Part shown: positions 22,521 to 36,210 of the stretch, piece by piece | How positions within the stretch are numbered: position 1 is the first letter of the stretch | Layout of the letters: the number at the start of each line of letters is the position of its first letter | From: Megascapheus bottae | Taxonomy: Eukaryota; Chordata; Mammalia; Rodentia; Geomyidae | Length of the DNA stretch: 64,000 nt | NCBI GenBank assembly: GCA_024803745.1 | Contig: JANJXV010000013.1 | Span: forward strand, 6,758,001-6,822,000 | Direction of reading: 5' to 3' | Notes under the pieces: model-generated | Database searches by the model: none | The model's input: the letters and a program-made list of their open reading frames with translations, nothing else | What the model was told of the DNA's origin: nothing | Made by a program: the position numbers and the translations under genes

Positions 22521-23865
22521 TCTGTGGTAATATTAGGTCATTCAGTTTTGATCCACAAGTAGATAAGATGTGGCTTTCTTAGCTTTATTTACTCTATTTC
22601 ATTTTGAATATTTTATTATTAAAACTATAGGTTCAAAATATTTTTTTCAACAATGTTTCATTTGCAATTAATTATTTCCCTAACCTTTCCTAAGTCAAAA
22701 TTTGTGATCATCATCAGAAACTCAGTATTGATCATTTGTATATTTCATGTCTCATGACTTTTTAAGGTTATCAGTATAAAGACTATGTACCCTAGTCTTT
22801 GAATTTTAATAGCAGCCTCAAGTTATTGGTTTAAACCTACATGAAATTTTAGTTTGCTTTTTTTCATGACCAGTCATCTCTAACTGGATGCCATGATTTT
22901 TACCATTTTATTTTCTGTGAGAATTTATAAAGACATAATTATATTTGAACTTGATACCACAAAATAATTAAATAATTTGTGACTTCTTGTTTTTAGATGC
23001 TTTTGGAAGAAATAGTCTCTCAGGCTGTTGTTCTTTGGATCTGAGCCAAGTTCCATTTGTTGGCTGTGCTCAGGCACAGAGAACCTTGAGTTTTTCCAAA
23101 TGAATAATGAAGAGTACTGACTTTTCTGTGTACTGCTTCTTTTAGTTCTTTGGGTAATTGTCACTCCAGTTCCTGTATTTTTCTCATATTTGCACTTCAA
23201 TTTCCACTAAGTCATATAAGAAAAAGGCCTTCAGGTGTTAGCCTTGACAATATCTGCATTTTTCTTTGCTCAGTTGCCTCATTTTTAGTACATCTTGCTG
23301 TAATTTAACACCTTTAATCCCCATATCTTTTGGCAGGAGAGTGAATAATGGTAACAAGGTCATTTCATATGTAGATTGTTTTATTGTAGAGAAGGAAAAT
23401 GTTTTTATTCATGCCTTGCCTTCTTAAAAATCTACTTGCAAATATATCTAATTCATCAGATATGAATTGAAATAGTCATTTGGGGTAGGTTTCCTTGTAC
23501 TGTGCAACTTGCTATACTTTGAAATTCAGGCCACAATAGTAAGCATGGTTTGGAGACTAGCATTGGTGTCCAGCATTCAATATATACTGAGGGCATGACC
23601 TTGAATACTGTTTAGTACCTGCTCCTAAGACCAATTATCATCATCTGTAAAATGTTCTGTCCTTATTAGCTGACTGTATTAGATTAAAAGAATATCTGAA
23701 GTGTAATTTTAAACAATCTTTTAAAATTGTAAAGTAATATACCAATGAAGGAGTTATTATTAGAAGAGGGTAAGGAGGGTTAATAAGATTGAACAGCACT
23801 TCATAGGCATGATTCACACAGTGTAATAAAAACTATTAAAATTGTTGTAAGTAAAAAAAATGGGA
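22521..23865. other. Gene-free stretch, possibly more decayed LINE
   Basis: AT-rich, with no coding signature. The first few hundred bases may continue the LINE-like repeat. The minus-strand frame at 22925-23200 is featureless. Confidence 0.4.
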
Positions 23866-24145
23866 GTAGTACATGCCTGTAACTTTCTCTCTCAAGAAGG
23901 TTGACAGTTTGCTGGGTGCCAGTGGCTCATGCCTATAAACCTAGCTACTCAGGAGGCTGAGATCTGAGGATCAAGGTTCAAAGCCAGCCTGGGCACAGAA
24001 GGACCTGAGACTCTTATGTCCAATTAACCTCTAAACAATGGGGAAGTGGGGCTTGGCTCTAGGGTAGGGTGGTAGCCTTGAGCTGAAGAGCTCAGGGACA
24101 GTGCCCAGGCCAAGTGCAAGCCCCAGATCTCACAACTCAAGTATG
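23866..24145 (+). mobile_element. Composite SINE, preceded by a second partial one
   Basis: 23912-24145 has the full order: 'gtggctcatgcctataaacc', 'ctactcaggaggctgagatc', 'ggttcaaagccagcctgggc', linker 'tgagactcttatgtccaatt', tRNA-like 'ggtggtagccttgagctgaa', 'gctcagggacagtgcccagg'. A short B1-like fragment at about 23868-23905 ('catgcctgtaact') precedes it, suggesting two insertions or an internal duplication. Confidence 0.85.
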
Positions 24146-24159
24146 CATAGGTTTAAAAG

Positions 24160-24292
24160 ATAGGGTCATGGAGCTAAGCAAGAGTAAGGGAGACAGGTGA
24201 ACTTGATCGAAATACACTGTATGGAAATATCATGTGAAACCCCTCTGTGCAGTCAATATACACTAATTTTAAAAGATTAATAAAAATGCCTA
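24160..24292 (+). mobile_element. Possible old L1 3' end
   Basis: Purine-rich sequence then 'gtgaaacccctctgtgcag' and 'tcaatatacactaa' before an A-rich end. This recalls the 3' terminus of older rodent L1 families, which differs from the young family elsewhere in the window. Tentative. Confidence 0.35.
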
Positions 24293-25294
24293 AATTTTTG
24301 AAAATCATGTTTTTACTGTACCTAAACTGAGAAGGACCTGAAAAGTTTCAGCTCACTCCTTTGGTTCTGTGGGGTTATCTCCTCAGCATACTCATTCAAA
24401 TCTCTGGAGAAGCACTGAACTCGAAAGTGCTGCAATTTCCTTTTGAAATGCACCATGGAGTTATCCAGTGATGATCATACTCTGAACAAAATGCAGGTAT
24501 GTCTCCAGGATATCCATACTTTATGTGTTCTTGAAAAAATATACTACAGTGCTCAATTTTTCTAATCTCTAAAATGGGAGTTACAACATCAATTTTGTAT
24601 GGATTTTGTATGAAAAAACATGACAAATCATTCAAGAACTGACACATTGCAAGTAGCTGTTGAATGTTCTTGTAAAACCTATCGCCACTCTATTGAATGC
24701 CTAGGGTACAATTTTATTTCAAAAGAATGTATTCTCTCAGTAAAACTACTACTTAGGTACTGAACCTCACTTATTGGATTTCTTTCTACCCTACAAATTT
24801 ATACCCCAAAAGCTCACCAAATCTCCCCACAATCTTTCAGATGCTCTGCTCCACTAATGGCACTTACATTTCATCCAAAATGGTACCTTGTTTTCTCTTC
24901 TTCAGATGTGCCAGAATTGTCATAACTATTTTTTTTTGCCCTGAGTTTTCTGTGACTCACGAATTACATTATATCTTGTATGTAAGTCTATTCAGGATGC
25001 ATTACCCTTAGGGGGAATCCTTATTTTTCACTTCACAATATAGTATAAATTCAAGTTTTTGTTTGAAACAAAGATTCCCTCTGAGTTATTCTCTTGATGT
25101 TTTATCCACACACCTTCTGCCACATGTGTCAAACACTTTGAACTTTGATTATTCTGTATGATCAAACATTCACTTTGATCATATTCTTGAGGCTGCACAC
25201 TTCTGGAATTTTCTTATTGCCATAAACAAGATTGTTCCATCTTTTAGTAGCCCTCTACTCAACCAGAACTTGTTTTTCTTAGGTTCTTTACTGG

Positions 25295-25352
25295 TTTCTT
25301 CTTCTTCCTCTTTCTTCTCATCTTCCTCCTCCTCCTCTCCTCCTCCTTCTTT
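25295..25352. repeat. (CTT/CCT)n pyrimidine tract
   Basis: Imperfect trinucleotide tract mixing CTT and CCT. The Ser-rich frame across it is a repeat artefact. Confidence 0.85.
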
Positions 25353-26175
25353 GTACCATGAATTTAAAAATCAGTCTATATATATCATCTTTCATAGGAC
25401 ATTAAACTTTTCAGTAACAGGATCCCTAAAGTATTTGGGGTTAAGTCAGATTTTGACATCAAATTTATATGTACTCAATTTCTAGTCCTCTCCTTTACAA
25501 GTTACCCCTCTAGGATCATCTATGTCCTCGTCTTCATAATCAATCACAAGTAATGCTTTTTCTTCAGGAAAGCATTTTAAGGATTAAGAGCACCTGAAGC
25601 ACCTATCATTTTGTAAGGCAAAGAGGAAGAGCCATTGTCTCTTGAAAACTCTCATTTCTCTTGTCATTGGTAGCACGGACCCCAGTTTATTTCTCCAGTA
25701 CCAGAATATTCGATTTCTTCTTCTAATGACTCTTCTAATTCTGGTAGCACATAAGACCAGAATGATTGATCTAAATATTAGGAGGCTAGAATTGTCCCTG
25801 ACATCTTTGACCTTAACAATGTTCTTTCAGATGCTGGATTTCACTCATACAGTGATGATTTACAATGAGTGACACATTTATGCATGGCCTTAAAGGAAGA
25901 AAGTTCTTCTGAGGAGAGGAAAATGATGCTCTGTTTGAAATACAAAATGACTCTGCTAAGATTAATGTTCTTTTCAGAAATGCCAAAGTAATTAATAATG
26001 ATTAACAACTTAATATAAAATGATGCCAACTTCTTAGACACAATAGATAAATAGGCATGGGTGTTTACCTTACTGTCCTTTGGAGTGGTAATTTCATGAA
26101 GATCAAGTCTATTTATATAACAAGGACATCTACATTATAAGGAAAACAAATGCGATTATAGTTATTATCAAGACG

Positions 26176-26203
26176 ATATATATATATATATATACATATA
26201 TAT
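26176..26203. repeat. (TA)n microsatellite between imperfect direct repeats
   Basis: A TA run with one C interruption. The 22 bp at 26154-26175 and at 26208-26229 are similar (starting 'gattatagttatta' and 'gattgtagttatta'), so the TA tract lies between two imperfect direct repeats. Confidence 0.85.
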
Positions 26204-29200
26204 CAAGGATTGTAGTTATTACCACGACCTCCAGAAACCAGAGGCCCCAGAAATCTCATAACCAATCCACTTCTAGGTTTTCTTCTCAGTGGTTCTCTCG
26301 AACATTGATCAGGAAAAAGTATGTAGTGGGATAGAACACAGGGTTCAAGCTGAGTTGAAATACCAGCTCCCGGTATTGGCAGCAGGAGGAAAGTCAGCCT
26401 TGTTTGTAGGTATTTTAAGCATACAAAATATGTAAAATAATGAGGAATGGCAAATAGTAGGAATAAATGTATTATCTCTTCTAATTCACACTGTTCTATT
26501 AGTAGTTTACAAATTATGACTACACATATTGCCTACTGATTTTTATTGAAGATAAACTCAAAGATATTCACCTCTAGACATACAATGAAAACGAAGCCTA
26601 CAAATGAGTAATCACATTCAAGTACAACTCAATATCCTTAAGTACTTAACACATCAAAAATATAATACAGAAAACAACAAGGGAAATAAGCTCAATACTA
26701 AAATATATATGCTATGAATACTATTAGAGAAGAAAAGGGAAAATTTATGAGAGCCACAAAAAAGAATATAATTCTTATCTCAATTGGAATTGAGATAATA
26801 ATTAGAGTTATCCAATAGAAAATATCAGAATTAGTATTTCTGAAATCACAAAACCCAAATATTTTGAAAGGAAGCTGTTAAACATTTCCACTCAGATAAA
26901 AACATTTTTTGATTTATTACTGGGACTAAATTGGACATAGGATAAACACTAACAAACAAGCAAACAAGAATTTATAATGATATAAATGTAAATATATCAG
27001 GAAGAAATAAAAATTATAGACACATCATTACATATCAAAGTTGACTCAAATTATAAAGCCTGTTCAAATAAATCTAAAATTATATTATTAAAAGGCTTAT
27101 AAGTCTAAATGAATATACTCTAGTTTGTACATGTAAGAAAATATAAAATTAAACAAGAATATAATTCAATACAGATAAGAATTATCTATAGAATACCCCT
27201 CAAAATTACAAACTTTTCCCAAGTAAATACATGTTTTCTAATAGACATCATATTTTTGACAGTAAAAACTTAAACATTTGAACTGCAAATATTGTAAATA
27301 CCAATTTTGTACCATAGATTCAATTTGATTCAGTTTATTTTTATTTTACATTATTTTATATCTTATAAGAATGTTCTACTATTTCCTTTTATATATCATT
27401 AGTTAATTTTGCATGTTTAATAAATACAATATGCCTACCCAGAATAATTCTTGGACCTTGATATAACTGAAAAAAATTCAAAGGATAGTGTTCTGTCTTA
27501 TATATCTGGTGGGAAAGTTGGAAGTCTGTGACCCTTGTGTGCAGGTAATTATATCCATGCAGCCAATTGGATATAGACATTGATGTAATACCGTAGCAAA
27601 AGGTTTAGAGGAGGAGAAGGATAATTGTTCTTCTACCATAACTAGAAAACGAAGTTGCCAAGCACTGGTTATTATTTGCAGTTTTCCTCTACTTACAGAA
27701 GACTGAAAAGTGCACCATCTGCCAATCAATGAATAAATCTACCCTCTGTATTCTGAATAAGGCCTTAACTGTGATACACTCTGACATTATGTCTGCATGG
27801 CATTTCTGAAAATATTTGAAAGTAGAGAGAGGAGATAATGCTTGCTGAACCAATGGTAGAAAGACCTACTATCTCCTACATATATTAACAGTTGTGACCT
27901 TGAAGAACTGATTAGTGTCTTTGTGCCTCATCCCTTCATATGCACAAAGAGATACTAGCTAGACTGTTATGGTTAAATGAGGGAATGCCCCTTGGCTTTG
28001 GGAAGAATAGATTGTTCTCCAGACGCAAGCCCAGTATTTACTTTCAGACATCGGAATACTAGCTGTTGCTTATATAAGCATCTACAATGCCAGGTACCAT
28101 GCTAAGCAGCTCATAAAGAAGTCTGCACTTAATATTACTGAATCCTGTAAGGAACTATTATCATCTCCCACATCTTACCAAAGAGAGAGAAAACTGAGGC
28201 ACAGATACTTTTTGGATGAACTAATAACAATTCCATAGAATTGCCATTTGTAACAGGAATCACTATATGTAATTTAAAAAAATTCCTAACATGTGCTAAG
28301 TACTTCCAAATGGGAAGAAAGCTTAGAAAGATCCCAAATCAGTTAATATATAAACAATTACACTCATTCATTATTTGATAATGTGGCTGATTAGAATATC
28401 TACAGTAACATCTTAGATGTCTTAATGAATATGAAACATCCACTGCTTCCAGTTCTTTGCTTTCTGTGACCTCCAACAGGAAAATTCCTTTTGATGTGAA
28501 AACAAAGTTGTGTTAACTAATTAATTACTGAATTAAAACTATTAAATCAGTAGCATAAGTTGGGTTAACTAAGTAAACCCTGATGAAAGCATCACTTATG
28601 CAGAAAAGTTGTTTGAGAATAAAAATAGCACGTGGAAAAAGTTTAGCAATGCCATCCGAATATGAGCTGATGTTACTATCACATTTTCCCTCTTCTTTCT
28701 TAGAAGATTTAATAAATCTAAATGGGATGTATTCTCTGTTCCTCATCATGGAATGAGAAAATATTATAGGTAAAGAGAACTTCAAAATTATATTCTGGTT
28801 TATAGATGGAAAATTGAGGTCCAGAGATTATAACTTGCTAATGCATACAGCTAGTGGGGAGTTACTTGGTAATATTACTTAGCACCAAGAAGCTCCATAG
28901 GCCATTCAACAAAACACATGCTAATATTTTCTAGTCACTTGATGAACTCTTGCTTTGCTTCTCATAAAATATTGTACTATATATGTTGGGCCTTGTGGAA
29001 GGAATTAAAGCTAGTGGCCATCCTCAATAGAGGAAATGGACCTTGAAATTCCAAGAACTATTAGTATTATTGTCAGGATATGGATATCCACAAATACTGA
29101 ATCTAAAGTACTTAAATCTAATAAGAACCATGAGACAGAACTATCAGCCTGAAATAAAGATAGCTATTACTTCAGGTTCAATATCTTTACTAGATAAATT

Positions 29201-29474
29201 AAGTCAGAAGGTAACAGAAATTAGGAAAGTGGCTAAATAAAAATTCATGATTATCAGCTTGATTCTTGTGGCCAGTTACAAAGGCAGGAATCATATAAGA
29301 GACTTATTAAGTCCACACATCATGCTAGATTTTTCCCCTGCTTTCTCACATGTAGAACACAAATGGAGGTTCCATTTATAAGTGAAATTTCAGTAACAGT
29401 ATGACAGAACTGATCACCATGTAACAATAGAGTAAATGATAGAGGGTTGTTATTAGCTCTGGGTTACAACACAA

Positions 29475-29477
<3 letters not shown>

Positions 29478-29526
<49 letters not shown>
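29478..29526. repeat. (GT)n microsatellite, about 24 units
   Basis: Uninterrupted GT run. The Cys-Val and Thr-His frames on the two strands are repeat artefacts. Confidence 0.97.
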
Positions 29527-29530
<4 letters not shown>

Positions 29531-32061
29531 CTGGAGTTGCTAACAGATGTGATTCTCCAGATTTATTCTTTGTCATTATAAATACTGTATTTATACATTG
29601 GTTTAGTTCAGGAGCAGCAAGAGAAGAAAATTCAGAAACTTCACCTGAGAGAGAGGAGAAAGCTATTGGGCTGCTTGCATTTCTCTTTCTTTGCCTGGCC
29701 ATCAGGCAAGCGGAAACACTGTTTACTCCACATATAGATTAGACTAGATATTAACTCTACCATTTCTCATGCTCCTGAAAATTCAGTCCCCTTGCATTGT
29801 TCTTTTTGTCCATGAATCTGGATGACAAGGGCGTCGTAAAGAAACTAGTGTCCAAACACTTCATCATTCTTTCTGATTCCACAGTATACCTTTTAAAATA
29901 CCTCTCTTTAAATCTTTTCAGTTTATACTTGTAGCTAGGTCATGTTCCTCTACATAGGAGGATCCTAATGATTTAATTGAATTCGCATTTTAGAGAACTT
30001 CTATAAAGTATCTATGGATATACTATTCTCCGAACTGGGAGTGGAGAAGTCATGAGTTGTGAAGCTGAAGAAAGAATTGGATTGGGCTGTGGTTTCCAAT
30101 ATGCTTATTATCTGGTCTGATGGACATATGAGAGTCACTTCTCTTCATTTACTTCAGTAAACAGCCATATTTTAGTTTCTTCCAGACTATTGAGATGCTT
30201 TACATTTGTTGGGAATCTTCCATTCTGAGCATAGTTTGATTAACAGGAAGGATCATTTCAAGAGAAGTAATGTATAATGAGGATTCAGTGATCCCCTACC
30301 TAACATAATTTGTGGTTTAAAAATAGGCATATTTTATTGCTAAATAGTTAAATTTGCTACACTATAACATGCCAATGGGTACTGCCCACAATTTCATTGC
30401 TGTGGAGCTATTTCAAATGAGATTTGAAGACATTTTGAAGTGAATCTTCTGTCCTGATCTAATTTCTCACTCACTCTTTCAGAGCCTCTTGAAATTATTT
30501 TCAGAGTTTTTGAAGGAACACTGTCAAACAGGAATTAAATGACCACTTTGTAATCACTGACATTGTTTTTTAAACTAGTGAAAGGGTATGTTTATTATTT
30601 TGTTTCAAAATATTACTGATAAAAATCATAGCATTTCTTCCATGGTAAAATATCCTGAGATGACAGGTAAACATTCTACCAGAAAAGTTAACAATAAGAT
30701 TTATCTACAATTTACCCTATTAAATTAAAAAAATAAACCACATGTATGTATATGTATTTGCATAAGCTCTTTGAGTGGGAAGTGTATTTTAAAAGCTCCC
30801 TTTTAACTTCCTAAGATGCAAAGCAATGACAGAAAGGGGGAGAATCTCACAAACAATATGATATGTAAGTCCTGATAACTGAAGAACCATTTTGTTTAAT
30901 TTAATAAATGTGGCTTATTATAAAATAGAAAAAATATTGCAATTCTTAGAGATAGCCTTTCTTCTATACCATAGAAGTTATTAGCATATTAATACCATAG
31001 AAGTCATCAGCGTATTTTTACTCTATATCTGTAGGTTGATAGCATATATGTTAATATAAACTATGTGTATTCATTGTCCTTTTGTTTCCCTTCAAAGTGT
31101 TTGACTTTAAACTACTGTTCAAGAGCCAGAAAGCAAGAAGGGGCTATTAGATTTTAGCATCATATATTTTCCCAAGTGGTATACACAGCACTTTTTAAAT
31201 ATGTATGCAGTCCGTTTTAGACTGTAATCTCTTTTCAGTTATTTATACTACTGACGGGCTTTAGATCCTTATTTCTGACACTATAATTTAATGCCATGAC
31301 ACATGCCCCAGATTTACAGCTTCCACCACTAGCCTGAGAGTTCCATTCTGCTTCACTCTGATGCAGTGAATTCAGGGGAATTGTGGAAGGGAATTTTATC
31401 ACAAGGTTTTTTTTTTTTCCATTTAGCAATAAATTTTGTTTATTGTGAAGTCAACTCTCTGTTGACTTCTTGCCTTCCAAGAAGTGCTCTCATCCATGTT
31501 TTGAAGCACATTCTGTAGTTCTTGATTGTTCCAAAATTGATAGTCCATCATGTTTACACATGTGTTCATATTAGCCATTAAGAATGAATATGATCAAATA
31601 TAAATGATATAAGGCCCTTAGAGTCCATTTCTCACCTAATACATTGGGCCCCAACCTTCATGAGGCTTTTGTTGGGCATGCAACCCAATTAGAGCAATAT
31701 CTGCATATACCAACATGCCATCTAGCACAGTGGTTAAGTTTTGTGAAGTCAGGGGTTTTGCTTAGCCTTATTTCTGTAGATTCCCTTATAGAGATAATGG
31801 CAAGACTAACTTCTTTTGGAGTCATTCAATGTAGAACAGTAATCCTGCACTGACCTAGAATTTCTATGTATCTCAAAGTAAAATTAGAAACAAGCAAAAT
31901 CTTGAAAGATTTTGGGTTGAGAATTGTGGACTGCAGAATCATTTGAATAAAAAAAACAAATACAGTTGGGACATTTCCCAAAATCCAGTTGCTTAAATAA
32001 GTGATTTTATATGCAAACAATGACATACATATGCTTCAGTTGGTATAAAAGAATGCAAAAC
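29527..32061. other. 2.5-kb stretch without recognised genes or repeats
   Basis: AT-rich with short featureless frames. A 25-bp unit is duplicated at 30966-30990 and 30992-31016 ('ataccatagaagttatt' and 'ataccatagaagtcatc' starts). Confidence 0.5.
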
Positions 32062-32240
32062 AGTTCAGGAAAGGACGTATGCAGAGGATTAAATCTGTAA
32101 TCTTAGATATTTGGGAGGTAAAGATAAAGGGGGAGGGGAAGAGTGATCCAGTACCAGATCAGCAGGAGCAAAATTTAATTTGTAGGATTTCATCTTAAGA
32201 AATGGCTGGGTGTGGTTGTGCCTATAATGCATACTTCAGT
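32062..32240 (+). mobile_element. Probable decayed SINE fragments
   Basis: 'aatctgtaatcttagatatt' (32093-32112) and 'ggctgggtgtggttgtgcct' (32205-32224) resemble the B1-like start of the composite SINE, suggesting two partial, decayed copies. Confidence 0.4.
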
Positions 32241-32756
32241 AATATGTTTTCACACAAATGCCTGCTTATGTATCTAGCTCTATTTTAACCTTTTTTTTTG
32301 AAAAGCAGCTAGTAGAATGAATAACCAAAACCCACACCTAAGTGAATTTTTATTAAGCTGAAATACATTAAGATTTTGTAAAGTTTAGAGACCGATGTGA
32401 CCTTACAATAACAAAAGTTCTGTATTAGCTTTACCTTGACTAGTGATGTACAGCTGGTGAAACTATTAGATGCAATCTGTACTTAAGGCAATTGTGGTGT
32501 TGTGTACAGGCTATTACAATCACTCATCACTTTTGAGTCATTATAATTCTAACAATGCTCTGCATATGTATAGTCATCTAAGAGCGTGGATTGTTACATT
32601 AATGAAGGACTGAAACATGTATCTCTTGAATAGACTCTTAGGAATCTCATAGATGTCTGGCTGGAGTTACAGTGAGCCTCTTGTAAAAAAATTAGAAAGA
32701 CAATACAAACAACTGGCCAGAGATGATAATGCTTTTAAAGAAGATTCAAGTCATTG

Positions 32757-32985
32757 TTAGTTAACACCAATAATGCTAACTACTCAGAAGGCTAAGATCC
32801 TATAATCCTAATTACTCAGAAGGCTAAGATCCAGAATTGACAAGCACAGGGGACTCCACTTCCAAAATAACTAGCATAGAGCCAGAATAGAGTGTTGGTA
32901 CAAGTGGTAGAGTTTCCAGTGGCCTTGTGCTTGCACAAGGTAGAAAATTAAAATACCAGTACTAACCCCCTGTATCCCCTCCCAA
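32757..32985 (+). mobile_element. Decayed composite SINE with internal duplication
   Basis: The B1-like core 'actcagaaggctaagatcc' occurs twice (about 32783-32801 and 32815-32833), then 'ccagaatagagtgttggtac' and 'aagtggtagagtttccagtg' from the tRNA-like half. Old and diverged. Confidence 0.65.
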
Positions 32986-33275
32986 AAGATGAGGAATTTG
33001 AAAATAAAAGGCAGGAGATTGAGTTTGAGTTGACAATAGAAGGAATATCTGAGACAATATAGGAAAACTCAATAAGCCATTCTTGAGGCTCATTTAACTA
33101 GAGTGCCAGAGAAGCTTTCTGTAGTACAACATACATGACTTTGGGATTATTTAAATAAATACTGTATAATAGAGAACTATTTTTATTAGATCTAAAATGA
33201 ACCAATTCTAGGTTTATTTTTCAGAAGAATCCCAAGGTTGAGATCTCATAGTTAGATAGAAAATTTTATTTGAAA
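32986..33275. other. Short unassigned stretch
   Basis: Nothing recognised between two SINEs. Confidence 0.4.
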
Positions 33276-33505
33276 CCAGGTACAGTGGCTCACACCTGTA
33301 ATCCTAGCCACTCAGGAGGCTAAGATCTGAGGATCACTGTTCAAAGCCAGCCTGGGCACTAAAGTCCATGATAGTCTTATCTCCAATTAATCACTGGAAA
33401 ACCAGAAGTGGTACTGTAGTTCAAGGGGTAGGGCGGTAGCCTTGAGCTGAAGAGCTCAGGGACATGCCCAGGCCCAGAGTTCAAGTCCCACGACTGACAA
33501 AAAAA
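33276..33505 (+). mobile_element. Composite SINE (7SL/B1-like + tRNA-like), nearly complete
   Basis: Good example of the family: 'gtggctcacacctgtaatcc', 'cactcaggaggctaagatct', 'gttcaaagccagcctgggca', linker 'cttatctccaattaatcact', 'ccagaagtggtactgtag', 'ggtagccttgagctgaagag', 'gagttcaagtcccacgactg', then an A-rich tail. The left half keeps the 7SL-like 'ggctcacacctgtaatcc' start. The right half keeps a tRNA-like B-box region. Confidence 0.92.
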
Positions 33506-36105
33506 GAAGAAGAATAACTTATTTGAAGAGCCAATTTAGATAGCACTAATCAGGTATTCACTTTTTATTCATAATCTAGACCAGGATGTCTTTAAAATAT
33601 TTATTCCAGGAACTCATAGCTGTAACTCTATGTGACTGAGGGAGTGGTTAATGTGGGCACAAGGAATTGTAATTTATGCTTACTACTATTTACTTTTCAC
33701 AGTGATATTAATTATTTTTATAGTTTTCTTTTGATTTTTTTATCACTCATCCATTCCAATATCTATATTTAGATTAACTCTTTTGATTACAAGGTTTTTT
33801 TACTGTCATGCATCCTACCGCCATTATCATCATTAAAACATAAGCCAGTTATTCTTTAGAAGCTGACACACTGGTAAAATGGTTTACGTCTTTTGATTCA
33901 AATTAGAAAGTTCTACAATGATTTATTGAAATATGTGCAAAAGTATCAGGAGTCCAAAAGACAGCTGGTTAACTTTACTTAGTGAAGTCCATATAAGAAT
34001 TAGACATTTAAAATAAAGGAATGTAGGAAAAATAATAGATTACAAAAAAACTTAAAATAAAGAAAAGACCTTACAATTTTTGGAAATGGAGAATAGGATG
34101 ATGAGTTTGGAAGAGTGGTTAGAGACAGGCCTAAACGTATAGTCTTGAGTCTAGATTTAAGGCCTTTCGTGTACTTAATAAAGACTCAGTTCCTTTTTAA
34201 GGAAGGGAGAGACTTGTGTGGGCTAAGCATTCAGAAAGATTAATCTGTTAGTGGTAAGGGTAAATTGTAATGGAATAGAATGAAAGGAGAGAAACTGAAC
34301 AGGAAACCTTTAAAAAACAAGCCTTGGTAACAGTAACTGATAGGAGTTTAGATACAGGAACATATACTTAACTTCTCTTAGTCATTAGGCAACAACAAGA
34401 AAGAAATATGGATAGCATGACTTATGAAGTGTTTCCCTAAAACCGTGGTCCAATTAATTAATCGTTCTTTGATATTTAATTAAATAGTTGTGTATATCTT
34501 TGTAAAGGATGTGGAACAGCCAATTAAAATTTTCATTGTGGCCTTTCAAAATTAATTGACCATTAAATGCCAGAGACTGACCTAGCTCACAGTATTTAAG
34601 TCTAACAGGGAAATGTTTGGAATTGGGTGAATCATGGACTCTAGCACAGATTCCTATCTCACAGGCATAAAAAGAAAGTTTGTGATACAAATCTGAGCTA
34701 TTCACTGAAATACTCAGTGAAAGTATTTCTTATAGCTCTTGTCCAATGTGTTTGCTTTTAGCCTTGTGTGGCTATTAGGCATTTGTATGTGCCTAGTAGA
34801 TTCAAGGCACTTATGTATTTTTAATTTTAAAATCAGTAAGTCCAAGGAGCTGATGTATTTTTAATTTTAAAGTTGCATTAATTCGAGTAAATTTAAATTC
34901 ACATTTGAATCTTCAAATGTGGCTCGTGGTGGTCATCTTAGACAGCACAACTATTATGATTATGAGGAATGCATAGATAGAATATGTAATATGCTGCTAG
35001 GAAGAAACAATGTGAGACAGAAGAAGAAGAGTAGAATGATGCTAAAAGTGGAATTTCATTCAAAAGACATTTAACTAGTGAGCTATGACACCTTGGAGAA
35101 ATCTGTCAACAAATGGAGTCTCATTTCCTAATTTGTACAATAAGGAGATTAGATAATAATCCTTGATAATCCACTTAAACTTCAAGGTTTTAGAGAAACA
35201 GAAATCATTTGTTACAGTTTGCTGTATGAAATTCCTTGAAGAAAATAGCTTCTTCCTTCTTTCCTCAATTTTGGTAAAGCAATTGCTTTCTTCTCCTGTT
35301 ACTGCTTCAAGTATGGATGTAAAAGGTATAAAATAATTCATTTCTATATGGAGGAAACTGAAAATACTGACACTTGTTCTAATTTCTGTTTCTAATCAAG
35401 AGAATTTGTAATCCTTTGTAAGTGTCTTCCCTTCCTTTGTTATATCTATGAATTTCTGAGATAGAGAGACAGCTTCAAGATGATTTCCCATGATATACAC
35501 CTACTTAAAGGAATTCTTCTGTTTTGTCCTTCACATAGTAGCAAAACTGGTCTATGTGACTGTGTCAGGGAATTCACATCTGAGGCAGGACTAGCCAAGA
35601 CAAAAGTTTGCATGATTCTATCATGAGCTCTCTGACTGGTGAACTTTTCAGAAGGACTCTGTGGTGAGGAACTAAGCTCTCAAGCTAAGAGTAATTGAAG
35701 AATGGAGGATCCAAATATCATTTCTAGGGCCAAATCTCCTCTTAGGTGAACCTTTCTCCCCCTAAGTCAAGATTTGAAGGACACAAATTCAGAGGCATTT
35801 AAAGAGAAATTTTGTGTTACCCAGATGGGCAGGTTTCAAATTCTTGTCCCTTGCATTACATGAGATGAAAAGGAAACATATTATAGTACTAAATGACACT
35901 ATGGTCATTTGGTAAGCATAATAAACAGATTCTGTATCTTTCTGACATTCATTCTTCTTAGGGACTCGTCATTGGTCATCATATTCAATTCTCTTTTACT
36001 CTGAAAATATTTCCTAATCTTTTGACTCTCCAGAAGTTCTCAGTTATTTTGTTTTAGTATTTTCTCTGTATTTTCCCTCGCTTTTCCTTTCAAATATCTA
36101 ACATA
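33506..36105. other. 2.6-kb stretch without recognised genes or repeats
   Basis: AT-rich, short featureless frames. A 20-bp segment 'atgtatttttaattttaaa' is repeated near 34813 and 34854. No interspersed repeat identified. Confidence 0.5.
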
Positions 36106-36210
36106 AATTGGTGCCAGTGAAAAGTTACCTAAGAGGCTCATATCTGAGGATTGTGGTAACAGGGCAGTCTGAAGAGAAAAATCTGTAAGATATTTATCTC
36201 AAATTAATCT
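36106..36210 (+). mobile_element. Left half of a decayed composite SINE
   Basis: 'gtgccagtgaaaagttacct', 'aagaggctcatatctgagg' and then 'tatttatctcaaattaatct' match the B1-like half and linker. The right half is replaced by the pyrimidine microsatellite. Confidence 0.55.

Larger units (their letters stand above)
24293..29477. other. 5.2-kb stretch without recognised genes or large repeats
   Basis: AT-rich, with only simple-sequence tracts (25295-25352, 26176-26203). All frames are short (at most 86 codons) and featureless. This is the longest SINE-poor interval of the window. Confidence 0.5.

Noticed and set aside
29376..29742. Frames with Thr-His and Cys-Val repeats
   Set aside because: Artefacts of the (GT)n run at 29478-29526. 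The flanking codons have no domain features.
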